A stretch of 21,525 nt of DNA from JAZBPO01 sp036351675 (lineage in GTDB: Bacteria; Pseudomonadota; Gammaproteobacteria; Pseudomonadales; Azotimanducaceae): the NCBI GenBank assembly GCA_036351675.1, contig JAZBPO010000149.1, positions 1 to 21,525 of the forward strand. Direction: 5' to 3'. The notes below the pieces were generated by a model. The model was not told the origin of the DNA, made no database searches, and was given only the letters and a program-made list of their open reading frames with translations. Position 1 is the first letter of the stretch, and each line of letters opens with the position of its first letter. Both the position numbers and the translations under genes were made by a program. Shown here one piece after another: positions 5,921 to 13,152 of this stretch.

Positions 5921-8548
5921 ATGAAGAGCGCCGAGATCCGCAGCACCTTCCTCGACTTCTTCGCGGCCGAGGGTCACGAGACCGTGCCGAGCAGCTCGCT
6001 CGTGCCCGCGAACGATCCGACCCTGCTGTTCACGAACGCGGGCATGGTCCAGTTCAAGGACGTGTTCACGGGGCGCGAGACGCGCGAGTGTCGCCGCGCG
6101 GTCAGCTCGCAGCGCTGCGTGCGTGCGGGCGGCAAGCACAACGATCTCGAGAACGTCGGCTACACGGCCCGGCACCACACCTTCTTCGAGATGCTCGGCA
6201 ACTTCAGCTTCGGCGACTACTTCAAGCACGACGCGATCCGCTTCGCCTGGACGCTTCTCACCGAACGCTTCGCGATTCCGAAGGAGAAGCTCTGGATCAC
6301 CGTGCACACCTCCGACGACGAGGCGGAGCGCATCTGGATCGAGGAGATCGGGGTGCCGGCGGAGCGCGTCACGCGCCTCGGCGACGAAGACAACTTCTGG
6401 GCCATGGGCGACACGGGCCCCTGCGGCCCCTGCTCGGAGATCTTCTACGACCACGGTCCCGAGGTCTTCGGCGGCCCGCCGGGAACGCCGGACGAGGACG
6501 GCGACCGCTACGTAGAGATCTGGAATCTCGTGTTCATGCAGTTCGAGCGCGCGGCCGACGGTACGCTCACGGAGCTGCCGCGGCCCAGCGTCGACACCGG
6601 CATGGGCCTCGAACGCATCGCCGCAGTGCTGCAGGGTGTGCACTCGAACTACGACATCGACCTCTTCCGCAATCTCATCACTGCCGTCGCCGAGATCACG
6701 GACGTCACTGTCGGCGACGAGGCGCGTGCGGCGTCGCTCCGCGTCATCGCCGACCATATCCGCTCCGCCTCGTTCCTCGTCGTCGATGGCGTGCTGCCGG
6801 GCAACGAGGGTCGCGGCTACGTGCTGCGCCGGATCATCCGGCGTGCGCTTCGGCACGGTCACAAGCTCGGCCGTACGGAACCCTTCTTCCATCGCCTCGT
6901 CGCGGCGCTCGTGGCGGAGATGGGTGAGGCGTATCCGGAGCTCACGCGCCAGCAGGCGCACGTGGAGCGCGTCCTCGCCCAGGAAGAGGAGCAGTTCGCG
7001 CGCACCCTTTCCACGGGCATGGTCGTGTTCGAGGAGGAGGTCGCCGGTCTCGACGGTCAGGTGATCCCTGGCGAGGTCGTCTTCCGCCTCTACGACACCT
7101 ACGGATTTCCCGTGGATCTCACGGCGGACGTCGCCCGGGAGCGTGGCCTCCGGCTCGACGAGGCCGGCTTCGAGGCGGAGATGGAAGCCCAGCGCGCCCG
7201 GGCCCGCGCCGCCAGCCGCTTCGGTGCCGCCGAGGGCGATGGACTCACGCTCGACGAGGAGACGGAGTTCACGGGCTACGAGGAGGTCGACGCCCGGAGT
7301 CGCATCGCGGCGCTGTTCCGCAGCGAGGAGGGCGGGACCACGGAACGCGTCGAGGTGCTCGAGTCCGGCGAGGCCGGCATCGTCGTACTCGACCGTACGC
7401 CCTTCTATGCCGAATCCGGCGGCCAGATCGGCGACACCGGCGAGATCGAGGCCAGCGCGGGCCGCTTTCTGGTCACGGACACGCGCCCGGGTGGGGAGGC
7501 GCACCTTCACCACGGCACCGTGGCCGAGGGCACGCTACGCGTCGGCAATCGCGTGCGCGCCTGCATCGATCACGAACGGCGGCGGCGCATCGCGCTGAAC
7601 CACTCCGGAACGCACCTGCTGCACGCTGCGCTGCGGGAGGTGCTCGGCGATCACGTCGAGCAGAAGGGCTCGCTCGTGGCCGAGGACCGGCTGCGCTTCG
7701 ACTTCTCGCACTATCAGGCGGTCAGCGGGGACGAACTCGCGCGCATCGAGCAGCGCGTCAACGAACAGATCTGGCGCAACAGCGAGGTCGCCACGGAGCT
7801 GATGTCCTTCGACGCCGCGCGCGAGCGCGGCGCCATGGCGCTCTTCGGCGAGAAGTACGGCGACGAGGTCCGCGTGCTGACCATGGGCGACGGATTCTCC
7901 GTGGAACTCTGCGGCGGCACGCACGTGCGCCGTACCGGGGACATCGGTCTGCTGCGCATCGTCGCGGAGCAGGGCATCGCCAGCGGTGTGCGCCGCATCG
8001 AGGCGGTGACGGGGCCCGGAGCCCTCGCTCTCATGGACGAGACGGACGCGATCGTGCGCGGGCTCGCGGACACGCTGAAGACTTCCCGCGACGAGCTGGG
8101 CAAACGCGTCGCGGCGCTGGTCGAGCACAGCCGTGCGCTGGAGAAACAGGTGGAGCGGCTCGAGGGGCGGCTGGCGGCGGCCCGCGGTGACGAACTCACC
8201 AGCACGGCCGTCGAGGTCGCCGGCGCCAAGGTGCTGGCCACGGAGCTCCAGGGCGCGGATCCGAAATCGCTGCTGACCACGCTGGACCAGCTCAAGGGCA
8301 AGCTCGGCAGCGGCGTCGTCGTGCTCGGTGCCGTGCACGAGGGCAAGGTGGCGCTCATCGCCGGGGTCACCAAGGACCTCACCGATCGTGTCAAGGCCGG
8401 CGACGTCGTCAGGTTCGTCGGCGAACAGATCGGCGCCCGGGGCGGCGGCCGTCCCGACATGGCGCGCGCCGGTGGCGGCGACCGCCCCGAGGCGTTGCCG
8501 GCGGCCCTCGCTTCCGTGAGCGGCTTCGTTCAGGACGCCCTCTCTTGA
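5921..8548 (+). CDS. alaS: Alanyl-tRNA synthetase
   Basis: 875 residues (E. coli 876). It charges tRNA-Ala and clears mischarged Ser/Gly. The class II catalytic core begins at residue 1 with the EIRSTFLDFF helix and motif 1 region; motif 2 carries K-H-N-D-L-E-N-V-G-Y-T-A-R-H-H-T-F-F-E-M, and motif 3 lies near GMGLERIAAVLQG. The editing domain has the zinc-type site H-S-G-T-H (His561, His565) and L-C-G-G-T-H (Cys664, His668). The C-terminal DHHA1 domain with a coiled-coil segment ends the protein. The ATG at 5921 is chosen because it gives the exact family start; AGGA sits very close to it and GAGACGAG slightly further up. lysC follows after 49 bp and may be co-transcribed. Confidence 0.97.
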   Translation: MKSAEIRSTFLDFFAAEGHETVPSSSLVPANDPTLLFTNAGMVQFKDVFTGRETRECRRAVSSQRCVRAGGKHNDLENVGYTARHHTFFEMLGNFSFGDYFKHDAIRFAWTLLTERFAIPKEKLWITVHTSDDEAERIWIEEIGVPAERVTRLGDEDNFWAMGDTGPCGPCSEIFYDHGPEVFGGPPGTPDEDGDRYVEIWNLVFMQFERAADGTLTELPRPSVDTGMGLERIAAVLQGVHSNYDIDLFRNLITAVAEITDVTVGDEARAASLRVIADHIRSASFLVVDGVLPGNEGRGYVLRRIIRRALRHGHKLGRTEPFFHRLVAALVAEMGEAYPELTRQQAHVERVLAQEEEQFARTLSTGMVVFEEEVAGLDGQVIPGEVVFRLYDTYGFPVDLTADVARERGLRLDEAGFEAEMEAQRARARAASRFGAAEGDGLTLDEETEFTGYEEVDARSRIAALFRSEEGGTTERVEVLESGEAGIVVLDRTPFYAESGGQIGDTGEIEASAGRFLVTDTRPGGEAHLHHGTVAEGTLRVGNRVRACIDHERRRRIALNHSGTHLLHAALREVLGDHVEQKGSLVAEDRLRFDFSHYQAVSGDELARIEQRVNEQIWRNSEVATELMSFDAARERGAMALFGEKYGDEVRVLTMGDGFSVELCGGTHVRRTGDIGLLRIVAEQGIASGVRRIEAVTGPGALALMDETDAIVRGLADTLKTSRDELGKRVAALVEHSRALEKQVERLEGRLAAARGDELTSTAVEVAGAKVLATELQGADPKSLLTTLDQLKGKLGSGVVVLGAVHEGKVALIAGVTKDLTDRVKAGDVVRFVGEQIGARGGGRPDMARAGGGDRPEALPAALASVSGFVQDALS

Positions 8549-8597
8549 GCACGGCAGTCGATGCACCGTCCTGCGGCTACGCGGCGCGGGGCGGCAG

Positions 8598-9833
8598 GTG
8601 AGCCTGCTCGTCCACAAGTTCGGGGGTACCTCGGTCGGCAGCATCGAACGCATCGAGGCCGTCGCCGACCGCGTGGCCGCCGACCATGCGGCGGGGCATC
8701 GCGTCGTGGTGGTGGTCTCGGCCATGAGCGGAGAGACCAATCGCCTCATGGAACTCGCTCGCGCCATCGACGCGACGCCGTCGCCTCGCGAGCTCGACGT
8801 GCTCCTCGCCTCCGGCGAGCAGGTCTCCATCGCGCTCCTCGCCATGGCGCTGCTGCGCCGCGGCGTCGAGGCGCGGTCCCGGCTCGGCCATCAGGTCGCG
8901 ATCCGGACCGATGCGCGCCACGGCCGCGCCCGCATCGAGCACATCGACACGGAACTGCTGCGCGCCGAACTCCACGCCGGCGCCGTGCCCGTGGTCGCCG
9001 GGTTCCAGGGAGTCGGCGCGGACGGTGCGGTGACCACGCTCGGCCGCGGCGGCTCCGACACGACCGCGGTGGCGCTCGCCGCGGCCCTCGGTGCCGACGA
9101 ATGCCGGATCTACACGGACGTCACCGGCGTGTTCACCACGGACCCGCGCGTCGTGCCCACGGCCCGGCGTCTGAAGCGACTCACCTTCGAGGAGATGCTC
9201 GAGCTCGCATCGCTCGGCTCGAAGGTCCTGCATCCCCGTTCCGTGGAGTTCGCCGGCAAGTACGGCGTCCCGCTCCGCGTGCTGTCGAGTTTCGAGGAGG
9301 GCGAGGGCACGCTGATCGTCCCCGAGGAGGAACAAGTCATGGAGCAGCCGGTCATCTCCGGCATCGCCTTCGCGCGCGACGAGGCGAAGATCACCGTGCA
9401 GGGCGTGCCCGATCTGCCTGGCATCGCCTCGCGCATCCTCGGTCCCGTCAGCGCACGCGGGATCGAGGTCGACATGATCGTCCAGAACGTGGGCGAACAG
9501 GGGAACACGGACTTCACCTTCACGGTCAAACGCGGCGACTACGCGATGGCCATGGAGGCGGTGCGGGAAGCGGCGAAGGAGATGGGCGCGGGCGAGATCC
9601 GCGGCGACGACGCCATCGTCAAGGTGTCCGCCGTCGGCGTCGGCATGCGCTCGCACGCCGGCGTCGCCACACGCATGTTCGATGCGCTGGCCGAGGAAGG
9701 CATCAACATCCAGATGATCTCGACGTCCGAGATCAAGATTTCCGTGGTGCTCGCCGAGAAGTACCTGGAACTCGCCGTGCGTGCGATCCACGAAGCCTTC
9801 GGCCTCGCGGAGGATGCGCGGGACGAAACCTGA
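8598..9833 (+). CDS. lysC: Aspartate kinase
   Basis: 411 residues. It phosphorylates aspartate, the first step toward lysine, threonine, methionine and diaminopimelate. The N-terminal kinase domain starts with V-H-K-F-G-G-T-S-V-G (residues 5-14) and carries GRGGSDTTAVALAAALGADECRIYTDV-type substrate-binding residues near 150-175. Two ACT domains follow: one at AKITVQGVPDLPGIASRIL, the other at VKVSAVGVGMRSHAGVATRMF, the usual lysine/threonine feedback sites. The length and arrangement match the Pseudomonas/Corynebacterium type. GTG at 8598 gives the family N-terminus; its Shine-Dalgarno is weak. Gene order alaS-lysC-csrA is the same as in pseudomonads. Confidence 0.96.
   Translation: MSLLVHKFGGTSVGSIERIEAVADRVAADHAAGHRVVVVVSAMSGETNRLMELARAIDATPSPRELDVLLASGEQVSIALLAMALLRRGVEARSRLGHQVAIRTDARHGRARIEHIDTELLRAELHAGAVPVVAGFQGVGADGAVTTLGRGGSDTTAVALAAALGADECRIYTDVTGVFTTDPRVVPTARRLKRLTFEEMLELASLGSKVLHPRSVEFAGKYGVPLRVLSSFEEGEGTLIVPEEEQVMEQPVISGIAFARDEAKITVQGVPDLPGIASRILGPVSARGIEVDMIVQNVGEQGNTDFTFTVKRGDYAMAMEAVREAAKEMGAGEIRGDDAIVKVSAVGVGMRSHAGVATRMFDALAEEGINIQMISTSEIKISVVLAEKYLELAVRAIHEAFGLAEDARDET
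9324..9341 (+). promoter_or_regulatory. Internal ribosome-binding site and start for an aspartate kinase beta subunit
   Basis: Inside lysC, GAGGAGG (9324-9330) lies 8 nt before an in-frame ATG (9339-9341), at codon 248. Initiation here would give a 164-residue protein containing both ACT domains. Alpha2-beta2 aspartate kinases of the Corynebacterium type make their beta subunit from a comparable in-frame start near codon 250. The sequence is much better than the main start of lysC. Confidence 0.6.
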
Positions 9834-9982
9834 CCTCGCAGCGCCGAGGCTGCATGGACGCGCGCGCCGCGGCGCGCCACCATGACGTAGACGGCGCACT
9901 GCGCCAGCCATGCCGCGCGATGGACGCGGCGCCGCGAGCGGTCCGGAACCGAGTCAGCCGGCCGCTGCCCGGAGGAACACAG
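9834..9982 (+). promoter_or_regulatory. csrA leader with several GGA motifs
   Basis: This 149-bp gap contains ATGGA (9854-9858), ATGGA (9920-9924), CCGGA (9943-9947) and GGAGGA (9971-9976), the last being the csrA Shine-Dalgarno. CsrA proteins bind A-N-GGA motifs, preferably in hairpin loops, and E. coli CsrA represses its own translation this way. Autoregulation here is inferred. Confidence 0.45.
9862..9877. repeat. 16-bp perfect palindrome after lysC
   Basis: GCGCGCCGCGGCGCGC is self-complementary and lies 28 bp after the lysC stop. It may form a stem in the lysC 3' end or csrA leader. GC-only palindromes are easy to get in this genome, and there is no T-tract. Confidence 0.35.
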
Positions 9983-10180
9983 ATGCTCATTCTCACGCGC
10001 CGTGTCGGCGAAACGCTGATGATCGGCGACGAGATCACCGTCACGGTCCTGGGTGTGAAGGGGAACCAGGTCCGGATCGGCGTCAGCGCTCCGCGCGACG
10101 TCGCCGTACACCGCGAGGAGATCTATCAGCGCATCCGCGGCGAGGACGACGCCGATGGCGGCGATGCCGATGAACCCTGA
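9983..10180 (+). CDS. csrA: Carbon storage regulator CsrA/RsmA
   Basis: 65 residues, full length. CsrA is a dimeric RNA-binding protein that binds GGA motifs around ribosome-binding sites and controls central carbon use, biofilm and motility. The protein begins M-L-I-L-T-R-R-V-G-E-T-L-M-I-G-D and continues through V-K-G-N-Q-V-R-I-G-V-S-A-P-R-D-V-A-V-H-R, including Leu4 and Arg44, the residues central to RNA binding, and ends in a short acidic tail. The ATG at 9983 has an ideal GGAGGA 6 nt upstream. It is the last gene of the housekeeping block and converges with the sqdB-like gene across 36 bp. Confidence 0.97.
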   Translation: MLILTRRVGETLMIGDEITVTVLGVKGNQVRIGVSAPRDVAVHREEIYQRIRGEDDADGGDADEP

Positions 10181-10216
10181 GGTGCATGTACCGCGCGCCG
10201 TCGTCTCGCCTGTGGC

Positions 10217-11404
10217 TCAGCGCTCGGCGGCTGCCCGCCGGTCGTCGTTCCAGTAGGAGCGGCAGGGCACCTTGCTGCGGTCGCAGCGATCCGCGTAGCG
10301 ACGCGCGATGTCCGTGACTTCCATCATCAGCCCCGCCTCGAGCGTGGTCGGCTCCAGCCCGAGTTCCAGGAAGCAGTTGTTCTCGACGTAGAGGTCGTTC
10401 TCGTCCGCCTCGTTGCGCGGATTGGGAACGTTGTCGATGGGGGTGCCGGTCATCTCGGAGACCATCGTGGCGAGATCGCGCACGCGATGGGTCTCGGTCA
10501 TCTGATTGAAGATCTTCACCTTCTCGCCGCGTGCGGGAGGGTTCGTCAGCGCGAGTTCCACGCACTTGACCGTATCCGTGATGTGGATGAACGCGCGGGT
10601 CTGACCGCCCGTGCCGTGCACCGTGAGCGGAATGCCGAGCGCCGCCTGCATGAGGAAGCGATTCAGCACCGTGCCGTAGTCGCCGTCGTAGTCGAAACGA
10701 TTCAGCAGCCGCTCGTCGCGTGCCGTTTCGGGCGTGTTCGTGCCCCAGACGATGCCCTGATGCAGGTCCGTGACACGGATGCCGTCGTTCTTGTTGAAGT
10801 AGGCGAAGAACAGCTGATCCTGGGTCTTGGTGAGGTGGTAGATGCTTCCGGGATTCACCGGATAGAGGATCTCCCGTTCCTCGTGACTGCCGTCGTCGCG
10901 CTCGACCTTCACCTGCAGGTAGCCCTCGGGAATCTTCATGCCCGCGGAGCCGTAGCCGTACACGCCCATGGTGCCCAGGTGGACGAGATGGACGTCGCGA
11001 CCCAGCTCGGCGATGGCGCAGCAGACGTTGTGCGTGGCGTTCAGGTTGTTGTCGACCGTGTAGCGCTTGTGGCGGGGCGACTTCATGGAGTACGGCGCGG
11101 CGCGTTGCTCCGCGAAGTGGACGATGGCGTCGGGATCGAAGGCCGCGAGGTCGTCCCGGAACTGGTCGTAGTCCTGCGCGATGTCGATCATGGCGAAGCC
11201 GATCTCGCGATTCGAGACTTCGCGCCAGGCGCGCAGACGTGTCTGGATGTCCTGGATCGGGGTGAGGGACTGGGCCCCGAGTTCCGCGTCGATACGTCGT
11301 CGCGAGAGGTTGTCGACGATACGCACGTCGTGGCCGAGTCCGGAGAGGTGCAGGGCGGTAGGCCAGCCACAGAATCCATCCCCTCCGAGTACGACGACTT
11401 TCAT
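10217..11404 (-). CDS. sqdB: UDP-sulfoquinovose synthase-like SDR protein (SQD1/SqdB family)
   Basis: 395 residues. SQD1/SqdB enzymes are NAD-dependent short-chain dehydrogenase-like proteins that make UDP-sulfoquinovose from UDP-glucose and sulfite. Features seen: the Rossmann motif G-G-D-G-F-C-G-W-P-T-A-L-H-L (7-20) in the unusual SQD1 form, D-N-L-S-R-R (31-36), H-F-A-E-Q-R-A-A-P-Y-S-M (96-107), H-L-G-T-M-G-V-Y-G with Thr145, the Y-H-L-T-K catalytic pair (Tyr189, Lys193), H-Q-G-I-V-W-G, G-G-Q-T-R-A-F-I and V-P-N-P-R. These match plant SQD1 nearly block by block, but a longer segment around residues 155-187 suggests a bacterial subfamily whose product is less certain. ATG at 11404 has GAGGG 7 nt upstream. 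No SqdX/SqdD glycosyltransferase for sulfolipid is visible; the neighbours are surface-glycan genes. Confidence 0.8.
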   Translation of the reverse strand: MKVVVLGGDGFCGWPTALHLSGLGHDVRIVDNLSRRRIDAELGAQSLTPIQDIQTRLRAWREVSNREIGFAMIDIAQDYDQFRDDLAAFDPDAIVHFAEQRAAPYSMKSPRHKRYTVDNNLNATHNVCCAIAELGRDVHLVHLGTMGVYGYGSAGMKIPEGYLQVKVERDDGSHEEREILYPVNPGSIYHLTKTQDQLFFAYFNKNDGIRVTDLHQGIVWGTNTPETARDERLLNRFDYDGDYGTVLNRFLMQAALGIPLTVHGTGGQTRAFIHITDTVKCVELALTNPPARGEKVKIFNQMTETHRVRDLATMVSEMTGTPIDNVPNPRNEADENDLYVENNCFLELGLEPTTLEAGLMMEVTDIARRYADRCDRSKVPCRSYWNDDRRAAAER

Positions 11405-11480
11405 GAGCTATCCCTCGATGCTGGCGCACGTGCGTGGCGAGACCGCCCCGCGTGGGCTCCGGCGGAACAGACCCGGGCGC

Positions 11481-11510
11481 ATTATGCACGCCCGTGTTTC
11501 GTTTCGTTGA
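11481..11510 (-). promoter_or_regulatory. Candidate promoter for the sqdB-like gene
   Basis: On the minus strand -10 CATAAT (11481-11486, 5 of 6) preceded by TG is found 18 bp after -35 TCAACG (11505-11510, 3 of 6). It lies in the 130-bp gap after the 311-residue gene and predicts a leader of about 70 nt, so this gene may be transcribed separately from the glycan operon upstream. Confidence 0.45.
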
Positions 11511-11534
11511 CGGCCCGCCCTCGTGCAGCCGGTT

Positions 11535-12470
11535 TCAGGGCGTCTGCAGGCCAGTGCGGAGCCTGCTCGCGACCCGTCCACCGACTTCGAAGAGCCAGGG
11601 CATGGCCTCCGGGAGGAGGCGTTCCAGGACGAGGGCGCGAAAATCGCGGCGCACCGCATCGGTCGCGAGATCGAGGGACAGCGTGTCCGCCACGAAGGCG
11701 TCCCGTTCGCGGTCGCTGGCAGTGCCGTCAGCGTGGAAGAGCAGGTGTTGACGGTCGAGCAGCCGTGCGGTCAGTGCATCCTGCGCCTGGAGTGCGCGCG
11801 TCGTCGCGATGCGCTCGTCCAGTGATCGCTCCTCGATCGTGCCGTCGACCTGGCGGTAGACCAGGCCGAGTTCGTGGCAGTAGTGCAGCTCGCTGCCGGG
11901 GCGGCAGGACACGGCATGCGTATGGCGCGACGCGGTCGCATAGAAGTTGGCGATGAAGGCCGGCTCGCGGGCGGAACCGAAGCAGTGGACGTTCCAGCCG
12001 GAAGCCTCGAGGCGTTCGCCGAGTCCCTTCGCCATGTCGTGCGGATGAACCACGAGCGTGTGCGGGGCAGGGAAGCGCGGGTCGCCGACGACGCGCCCCA
12101 CGTAGTCCTCCAGCGCGAGCTCGAGTTCCGTGTTGGGCAGCGAGTGCGGCATGAAGATCAGGGTGCCTCGCGCATCGGGTTGCCGTTCGATCCCCAGCAT
12201 GCGTCGGTACATGACCCAGGGGCAGGGGATGCGCACGATCGTCTTGCCGCCGGGGTCGCGCCGCAACTGCGCCTCGCGCGAGCGGCCCCAGGTGGTGTGG
12301 ATCCGGGGCCGCGACGAGAGCTCGCTCGTATCGAGCCGCCCCAGATAGCAGACGCCGTGGTCGCCATAGAACGGCAGAGGCAGTCCGTCCGGCAGTCCGA
12401 GCCAGGTCCTGTACGCAGGGCCGAGACCGTTCGCCTCGGTCACCCAGCAGTAGTGCAGCGGATGCGTCAT
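11535..12470 (-). CDS. Unrecognised 311-residue protein of the glycan locus
   Basis: I do not recognise a named family. No signal peptide or membrane segment is evident. Notable stretches are IPCPWVMYRR (81-90), TLIFMPHSLPNTE (103-115), a VHPHD motif (141-145), an SGWNVHCFGSA segment (157-167), and S-C-R-P-G-S-E-L-H-Y-C-H-E-L-G-L-V-Y (188-205). The order of a strand-ending histidine motif, then a second nucleotide-fold-like half with a Gly-Ser-E/H-x-Y...G-[LK]-x-[VY] element, is reminiscent of GT-B-fold or capsule-type transferases, but that is only an impression. The gene starts 22 bp after the methyltransferase stop with a weak ribosome site, and is probably the last gene of the minus-strand operon. 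A role in glycan assembly is inferred from position. Confidence 0.8.
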   Translation of the reverse strand: MTHPLHYCWVTEANGLGPAYRTWLGLPDGLPLPFYGDHGVCYLGRLDTSELSSRPRIHTTWGRSREAQLRRDPGGKTIVRIPCPWVMYRRMLGIERQPDARGTLIFMPHSLPNTELELALEDYVGRVVGDPRFPAPHTLVVHPHDMAKGLGERLEASGWNVHCFGSAREPAFIANFYATASRHTHAVSCRPGSELHYCHELGLVYRQVDGTIEERSLDERIATTRALQAQDALTARLLDRQHLLFHADGTASDRERDAFVADTLSLDLATDAVRRDFRALVLERLLPEAMPWLFEVGGRVASRLRTGLQTP

Positions 12471-12492
12471 CGCAGCGACATTCCGTGATCGA

Positions 12493-13152
12493 TCAGGACC
12501 CGGCGCGCCGCAGGCGCATCACCATGATGTAGGTGAACCAGGGGCGGAGCGGGAGGAAGTGCATCGCCTTGGACAGGTAGTTCACGAGCGCGCCGGGGCG
12601 GTCGATGAGACGGTAGACCCGCTTGAAGGCGACTTCGACGAGACCCGCATCGTGCACCAGATCCTTCATGTTCGAGCGGGTGTAGAGGTGCAGATGGGTA
12701 CGGTCGAACAGCCCGCTGTCGTTGCGGGGCCAGTGGCCGATCAGCAGGTTCTTGATCGCGGTCCAGTGCTGCGCGTTCGGCAGGGACACAACGATCTCGG
12801 CGTCCGGCGTCGTGCAGCTGAGCAGGCGAGCCAGCACCGCGTCCGGGTTCACGGTGTGTTCCAGCACGTCCGCGAGGACGAGCAGGTCTACGTCCCGAGG
12901 GAGCTGCTCCGGGTCGATCGCATCGAGGTCCATGTGGAGCGCGAGATCCAGGTGCATGCGTGCTTCGGCCACGAAGTCCGGGTCGCCGTCGATGCCCGCG
13001 ACCCATACGTCCTCTCCGGTCTCCTTCAGGTAGCGGCCGAGGGCGCCATTGCTGCAGCCGACGTCGAGGACGCGGCGCGGCGGTCGGTCGATCATGCCGA
13101 CGATCTCGGGTCGCACGTTCGTGTAGGCCGCGCGTGTGGCTTCGCTCTTCAC
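12493..13152 (-). CDS. Class I SAM-dependent methyltransferase
   Basis: 219 residues. Motif I is V-L-D-V-G-C-S-N-G-A-L-G (28-39), followed by the acidic residue of motif II in A-G-I-D-G-D (52-57) and D-V-L-E-H-T (95-100), the UbiG/Methyltransf_11-23 type signature. The second half contains an LPNAQHW motif, D-R-T-H-L-H-L-Y-T and a hydrophobic C-terminus (HFLPLRPWFTYIMVMRL) that may sit against the membrane. Such proteins in polysaccharide clusters methylate sugars; the substrate here is unknown. It starts at GTG 13152, overlapping the stop of the WbsX-like gene by 4 bp (GTGA), so translation is probably coupled. Confidence 0.88.
   Translation of the reverse strand: MKSEATRAAYTNVRPEIVGMIDRPPRRVLDVGCSNGALGRYLKETGEDVWVAGIDGDPDFVAEARMHLDLALHMDLDAIDPEQLPRDVDLLVLADVLEHTVNPDAVLARLLSCTTPDAEIVVSLPNAQHWTAIKNLLIGHWPRNDSGLFDRTHLHLYTRSNMKDLVHDAGLVEVAFKRVYRLIDRPGALVNYLSKAMHFLPLRPWFTYIMVMRLRRAGS

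Noticed and set aside
5771..7513. A 580-codon open frame antisense to alaS
   Set aside because: Composition mirrors the third-position GC bias of alaS, there is no domain, and the sense gene is certain.
8561..10180. A 539-codon open frame that overlaps lysC and ends in csrA
   Set aside because: Its first part is an arginine-rich out-of-frame reading of lysC; only the last 65 codons, from a strong ribosome site, are real (csrA).
10181..10216. Possible terminator or tRNA between csrA and the sqdB-like gene
   Set aside because: csrA is often followed by tRNA genes in gammaproteobacteria, but this 36-bp gap is too short and shows only an imperfect palindrome.
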